Part shown: piece after piece, positions 59,755 through 64,000 of the stretch
How positions within the stretch are numbered: the first letter of the stretch is position 1
How the letters are laid out: each line of letters begins with the position of its first letter
NCBI GenBank assembly: GCA_950295325.1
Contig: OX485805.1
Coordinates: 3,100,501 to 3,164,500, forward strand
From: Polytrichum commune
Lineage: Eukaryota; Streptophyta; Polytrichopsida; Polytrichales; Polytrichaceae
Length of the DNA stretch: 64,000 bases
Direction: 5' to 3'
The notes under the pieces: model-generated
Told to the model about the DNA's origin: nothing
The model's database searches: none
The model's input: the letters and a program-made list of their open reading frames with translations, nothing else
Made by a program: the position numbers and the translations under genes

Positions 59755-62700
59755 TCAAAGTTGAAATGGTGTAGACACATCAAAACATCTTGAAGAAGTT
59801 AGTTGGGGTTCCTGCAGTCAAAGTCCATGATAAGAATGTCAACATGAACTCAATCAACGAGTCTGAAAATGATATTTAGCAAGTCTGTTAACTCAAAGAA
59901 GCTTATAATCTGAACTTGCCAAAATCTGGAAGAGATCGATACAAATAAATGTACATACCGAGAACCCTAAATCCTACCCTAAACCCCACCCTAAGTAGAT
60001 TTGTTGCAGGCTTGCTACAATGCGCATGGCTTGCAGGTTTGCTTCAAATATTTTTGGCAAAATAGTTATTCTTTAACTCAATGGGAATTTTTGTTGGGAG
60101 TTGGTGCCCTGTGATTTCCATCGGTTGCTTTTCATACAATATCAATCATTTATTTCCACGTGTGGTGCATGCTCGGAGGTAATGCGAAGAGCAACCTCTT
60201 TCAGTTCATTGAGAGCCAAACTTATTTTAGGATCTCTTGGCATGCCAAAATGAGTTTGACGTTCAATGAGTTGATATAGAATGTTCTTTGTTCAAACCTT
60301 CACACCCCCTCTGAGGATGCACCGCAAACTAACTGAACATGGAATGTGTTGTATGCAAATCAACCAACTCCCGACAAAAAGTCATGTCAAGTTGTAATAT
60401 GACTTCTAATATAATTCTAAAATACAACAAAGACTCTCCCACGAGGTACTCAAAGGGCTTTAACAAAATTTAACATCAGCATTGTAAAACACTTACTGGG
60501 GTGTCACCACCATCATAGCTGCCCCCTTGCAAGAGCATGTCAATGAGAGATGTGACTGGCTGGTTGTCAGCCATGTGAATTGATGATCGCATGGCATTCA
60601 GGAGGCTCCCATATGTTTTGCCATATCCCCTCTCAATCGCTTGTATGAAACAATATGTCATTTCACCTGTTGATGTCACCTTTCCAAGATCCTCCTGAAA
60701 CAGGGCTGAAGGTAAGTTGCTACTCAACTTACTTGAAGCTTCAGAACAGTTTGTACAGAAAAAACACATCTTGAAGCTCATAAGCAATTCAAATATGTCC
60801 TCATTCAATTATAATTAGAGTAAAATCCAAGTGACAGAAATAACCATGGCAGACATTTAACCAGACCAGAGTTACATCCCGCATTTTCCTTTCTGAACTT
60901 CGGTCCCACTTATTGGACGAGTACAATAATCTCAACCAAAGTACAGTATGAACTGGTACTAAGGTGAATTTTTTTTGATGGAGGTTGTAAGGCCCTCTAT
61001 GAACCGAAATAGGCTGCTCTTCATTTAAATTCAAACACTACCTCCAAGCATGCACCACAAGTGGAAAGAAATCAATGCTATTGTAAGCAAAACAACCAAC
61101 AGAAATTTATAGGGGATCAACTCCCGACGCAAACTTAAGTCTCATTGAATCAAAGGATAACTCTAATGTAAATTTATTTCACGTAGGAATATGGTTCATG
61201 ACAGCATTCTCTGGTGTGCAGAACTCACCACAGTATCAAACACTGTCTGATGGTCATCACAACCACTAAAAGAATAGACATTCCCTCCTGCTGTTCCTTT
61301 CCACGTTCCTGTTGCTGGACGATGGTCTTCCCAAAGAAATTGTTCATACCTGGGCAGTTAATAAGAGGCATTCAGATCTCATTCCAGAGAAGGTGAATCA
61401 CTAAAGTCCATAATGAGCACAGTCGAACTCTTCTATCACAAGTATAGTTTTCATGTTCTTTAACTCCAAAAATATCAAAAGCTTCATTTGTGGATAATGA
61501 ATTACCCCAGAAGTAGCATGTAAGGTGAATAGACAATTAGGATAAATAACATGATATTAAGTTCCATCAAATAGGGGTTGAATTGGAGAGCTATGGGACC
61601 GGATTCTTACCCATTGTATCTGTAGAGAAAGGGCAGATCCAAGACAGTCCCACTATGACAGGCATCAACTATAGCGTGAAGGTTAACTCCTGGAGGCAGG
61701 GGTCTCACAATTGTGGTATTGATGTTGTCATCAACGATCTGACCTGCTGTCATGAAATCAACCGGCACCAATGTTTCATCGAAACCATCAAGCTCTTCCC
61801 CTTTGTAATTTGGCTGCTGAGACCCATGGCCAGAGAAGTGAAACACAAGGGAGTCACCAGCTTGGCAGCCTTGTACTAGCCAGTCGAGAGCTTGCATGAT
61901 GTTATATTTTGTAGGTTGCCTGCGTAGGTCCACCTGATCATCTGGGAAAAACCCTTGGAGTCAACTTCTTCAGATGTTTCAAGCAGAAAAATGTTACATT
62001 CAGCCATCCTCTTTGACATACTCTGTCTGAAGACAACGTTCCTGTGCAAATACCAAACTAAGAGCTACTACCTATCGGCCAATGAGCTTCCCTCCTAAGT
62101 AAAACTCACAATGACAAAATTGCTGAACAAATGTGCCTTCAATTTTTACTTCAGAGGAGGTTTGCTCTGACCATGGGAGTTCTCAGCTACACGACTTGAC
62201 CAAGTTCAGAGATAACTGAGAATGGTTAATGACAGAAAAAAACACACATATTGGGATACCTCCATTCTACATGGCTGAAAGTATTTATAATATTGGACAG
62301 GCCCATGATTGCTATTTTGATGAAGGATTTTTTCGTCTGTGCTTCTTGAAACACCGAATGAAGGAGGAGAGGTCAAAAGATACATGTCAAAAAAGCTGGA
62401 AAAAACCTTGGCATCATACCTGTAAGCAGAAGAATTGCGGATTCCGGAAAGTGGAATTTTGATGTAAGCAAGTATCTCATGCACTTGGCATCATTCAAGC
62501 ATCCCTTGAGCTCCAGGGCTGTGCCTTGGTACGAGATTCCAACAATCACCGCCCGCTTCGCACCTTGTGCATTGGTTGGCTTTGGGATGTACTGCAAAGG
62601 GTTCGGGGTTGATGTTGGCTGGCGGTATAATTGAGTACCATTTGTTGGAAGGGCATGAGGGGGTTTAGCTGTCGTCATCCTCGGAGTGGTAGGTGTGTGT

Positions 62701-63272
62701 TCATTGCTGGCGGTAGTGGAGGTTTGGGCAGAAGAATGAGGAAGAGGAAGGAATGGATTTGTTGGCGCTCTGGGGAGATTACCCTGTGGGCTGTGAGGTC
62801 TGTCATAATCCTCAACAGGCTTTGGTGCTGAAGCAACAATTTCTGGAAGGTCAAGCATGCTAAAGTTGGTCGCTGTTCCTTTGAAGGAAGCTTGATGTTG
62901 AAAGTGGGGTTGTTCAAGATTCTGTGCACGCGACATTGATGCTGAGCGAAGCTGGGACAATGGGTGCAAGGAAGGAATAGGAGCACGGTGGGAGGAACGT
63001 GCATGTTGTATGGGAGGCAGACTCACAGAGCTTCCCAGTGACGTGTGGGGTAAAGGGTGAGGACTACTGCTGCTGAGATGTTCCCATGAATGGGACACAT
63101 CAGGATATGGTGAAATAGGAGGTGAATCGGACTGAGAAGCTATTTGATTACAGGGAACAACATGGATGACAGCCAGGCAGCACTCACAAATGATGGACTT
63201 TGTATTTGGAGGCAGCACCACTGCCTGCTTCACATGGCAGGTGCTGCAAACCACATCCACTTTTTCTGCCAT
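59755..63272 (-). CDS. Type I metacaspase with LSD1-like zinc finger (five coding exons)
   Basis: This encodes a cysteine protease of the C14 (caspase-like) clan; plant relatives cleave after Arg/Lys and act in programmed cell death, stress and protein quality control. Exons on the minus strand are 63272-62420, 61941-61611, 61349-61229, 60694-60497 and 59811-59755, all with GT-AG borders and with phases that join without a stop, giving 519 residues. Residues 9-32 form a CSTC...CECC LSD1-like finger. Residues ~45-236 are Pro/Ser/Thr-rich. The p20 part starts near GAKRAVIVGISY (237). The catalytic His is in HFSGHGSQQ (His323) and the catalytic Cys in DACHSGT (Cys379). The p10 part carries TSTGEMTYCFIQAIERG and ends EPQLTSSRCFDV...FQL. 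I chose the ATG at 63272 because its context (AAAATGGC) is good and the frame upstream offers only a GTG. The prodomain is longer than in typical type I plant metacaspases. DDHQTVFD replaces the usual DDDQTSAD. The protein is expected in the cytosol or nucleus. The family call is firm; the orthologue is not determined. Confidence 0.95.
59963..59994. repeat. Degenerate telomere-like repeats in metacaspase intron 4
   Basis: Three to four imperfect CCCTAAA-type units (CCCTAAA, ACCCTAAACC, CCCTAA) lie inside the last intron (59812-60496). On the transcribed strand they read as TTTAGGG-like. They may be a short interstitial telomeric relic or a telo-box-like element. Confidence 0.6.
60085..60189 (-). 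repeat. Intronic repeat, inverted copy (intron 4)
   Basis: The reverse complement begins ACCTCCGAGCATGCACCACA and contains GGCACCAACTCCCAACA. It matches the plus-oriented copy at about 61042-61150 in intron 3, at roughly three quarters identity by eye. A second plus-oriented, weaker copy lies at 60300-60395. The two best copies flank coding exon 4 in opposite orientation. Confidence 0.7.
60300..60395 (+). repeat. Intronic repeat, weaker direct copy (intron 4)
   Basis: It shares GAGGATGCACCGCAAA, then TGTATGCAAATCAACCAACT and CCCGACAAAAAG, with the copy in intron 3. It is more diverged than the other two copies. Confidence 0.55.
61042..61150 (+). repeat. Intronic repeat, direct copy (intron 3)
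   Basis: It begins ACCTCCAAGCATGCACCACA and runs to CAACTCCCGACGCAAAC, within intron 3 (61228-60695) of the metacaspase gene. It is the inverted partner of 60085-60189 in intron 4. Confidence 0.7.
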
Positions 63273-63288
63273 TTTGAGCTCCACAAAC

Positions 63289-63507
63289 CAACTCCTGCAA
63301 CAAGTTCACTTTTGTGTACACGCTGCCCAGTTCACAGTAGTGCTTGGAACACCTTCACTTAAATCACACCAATGTCCAGGACAAAAGGATGAAAAGTCCA
63401 AGGTCCTCCACTGCATCTTATCACGCCTGTTGGAAATGTGGTACACTGAGACACTCTGTTGATGTAATGCACACACTTGTCGCCAGAATCTGCACTAAAA
63501 ACTGTCA
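63289..63507 (-). pseudogene. Degenerate CW-finger-like segment, copy 1 (cysteines lost)
   Basis: Just upstream of the metacaspase ATG, the minus strand reads SVYHISNRRDKMQWRTLD, then PGHWCDL, then stops. It aligns with copy 2 (63523-63745), where the same place reads CNRCGK and P-E-HWCDY. The spacing C-x2-C-x-K-x2-W-R ... W-C recalls a CW-type zinc finger, but this copy has lost both leading cysteines. The segment may instead be metacaspase 5' UTR; an acceptor-like TTGCAG lies just before the start codon. The duplication itself is clear, but the CW reading is weak. Confidence 0.4.
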
Positions 63508-63522
63508 AGCAGCTCCAGAAGC

Positions 63523-63745
63523 AACTCCTGCAACAAGTTCACTTTCGTGTTCACGCTGCCTGGCCCGCCGAAATGCTTGAAATGTCTTCAGTTGGCCATA
63601 ATCACACCAATGTTCAGGAGCAGAAGATGAATTGTCTAAGACCCTCCACTGCATCTTACCACACCTGTTGCAAATATGGTACACTGAGACTTTCTCTTGA
63701 TATAATGCACACACACATCACCAGAATCTGCGCTTAAAATTGTCT
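63523..63745 (-). pseudogene. CW-finger-like segment, copy 2 (unrecognised product)
   Basis: The minus-strand frame reads SVYHICNRCGKMQWRVLD, then APEHWCDYGQLKTFQAFRRAR and about 20 more residues to a stop. The C-x2-C-x-K...W-R...W-C pattern resembles a CW zinc finger, though KMQWR departs from the usual KWR. An in-frame TGA lies about 40 bases upstream with no obvious splice acceptor between, so this is not a complete gene here. It could be a 3' exon or relic of a neighbouring minus-strand gene. It is about three quarters identical to the adjoining copy 63289-63507. Confidence 0.35.
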
Positions 63746-64000
63746 TGAGCAACCATGACTTAAATTCTCGAAGGGCTGACCCCACAAAGATCTGCCAATG
63801 ACATTTGATACTGTCCACCTCATTACACTGAGGCTGTTTTTAGCCCACTCATCTCCACTAACAACATTGGCCTTGTCACCAGAATTCAGGCCATTGGTGT
63901 ACGAGTCTATGCTCCTATTGACAGGATGGCAGAAAGGAGCCTTCACCACTAGTAGCTGGAATCTGAAGATGTTGAAGGAGCTTCCATTAGTATCTCAGAG
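63746..64000 (-). other. Unrecognised upstream genic sequence at window edge
   Basis: The minus strand has an open frame of about 86 residues reading ...LLVVKAPFCHPVNRSIDSYT... to a stop near 63734. It starts after a TGA at the window edge. I recognise no family. It could be an exon of a neighbouring gene or untranslated sequence of the metacaspase gene. Confidence 0.2.

Noticed and set aside
63272-63284. Upstream in-frame start giving four more metacaspase residues
   Set aside because: The codon at 63284 is GTG; the first in-frame ATG, with good context, is at 63272.
62229-63580. Several plus-strand open frames opposite the metacaspase
   Set aside because: They are antisense shadows of exon 1 and the upstream duplicated segment.

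Overview
The window looks like nuclear DNA of a land plant. The evidence is one spliced gene for a plant-type (type I) metacaspase with an LSD1-like zinc finger, GT-AG introns of about 260-690 bp, and an AT-rich, mutation-worn intergenic space packed with plant-style transposon relics. I cannot name the species. There is no bacterial-style gene organisation, and I see no tRNA, rRNA or CRISPR array.

Layout. Positions 1-2300 are a GC-richer, pyrimidine-rich island with no convincing coding frame. It is probably the flank or 5' UTR of a gene, and it carries a diverged ~220 bp direct duplication. Positions 2300-58700 are gene-poor and repeat-filled. They hold LINE relics (12.2-14.3 kb plus; 29.1-29.4 kb minus; 57.8-58.25 kb plus), a probable SINE (53.4 kb), and several families of non-autonomous DNA elements. 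Among those are four TTA-flanked PIF/Harbinger-like MITEs, two hAT-like MITEs with 8-bp target duplications, a Mutator-like long-hairpin element, CACTA-like elements with CACTACACTAAA ends, and a 102-bp TA-flanked hairpin. The same stretch has local tandem arrays (32.4-33.3, 41.6-42.6, 56.2-57.0 kb), older dispersed repeats in up to about seven copies, microsatellites, and many poly(C)/poly(G) tracts.

Positions 58.7-64 kb are low-repeat genic DNA. The metacaspase gene lies on the minus strand (ATG at 63272, stop at 59755, five coding exons, predicted 519 aa). Both catalytic-dyad motifs are intact (SGHG and DACHSG), so the gene looks functional. Upstream of it are two tandem ~220-bp copies of a sequence with a weak CW-type zinc-finger look, one of them having lost the cysteines.

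I found no multi-gene undescribed system. The most notable points are the metacaspase with its long Pro/Ser-rich prodomain, oppositely oriented repeats in the two introns flanking its fourth exon, a MITE whose 3' half has been amplified in tandem (a possible satellite seed), and the degenerate duplicated upstream segment. Coordinates of diverged repeats were judged by eye and may be off by tens of bases.
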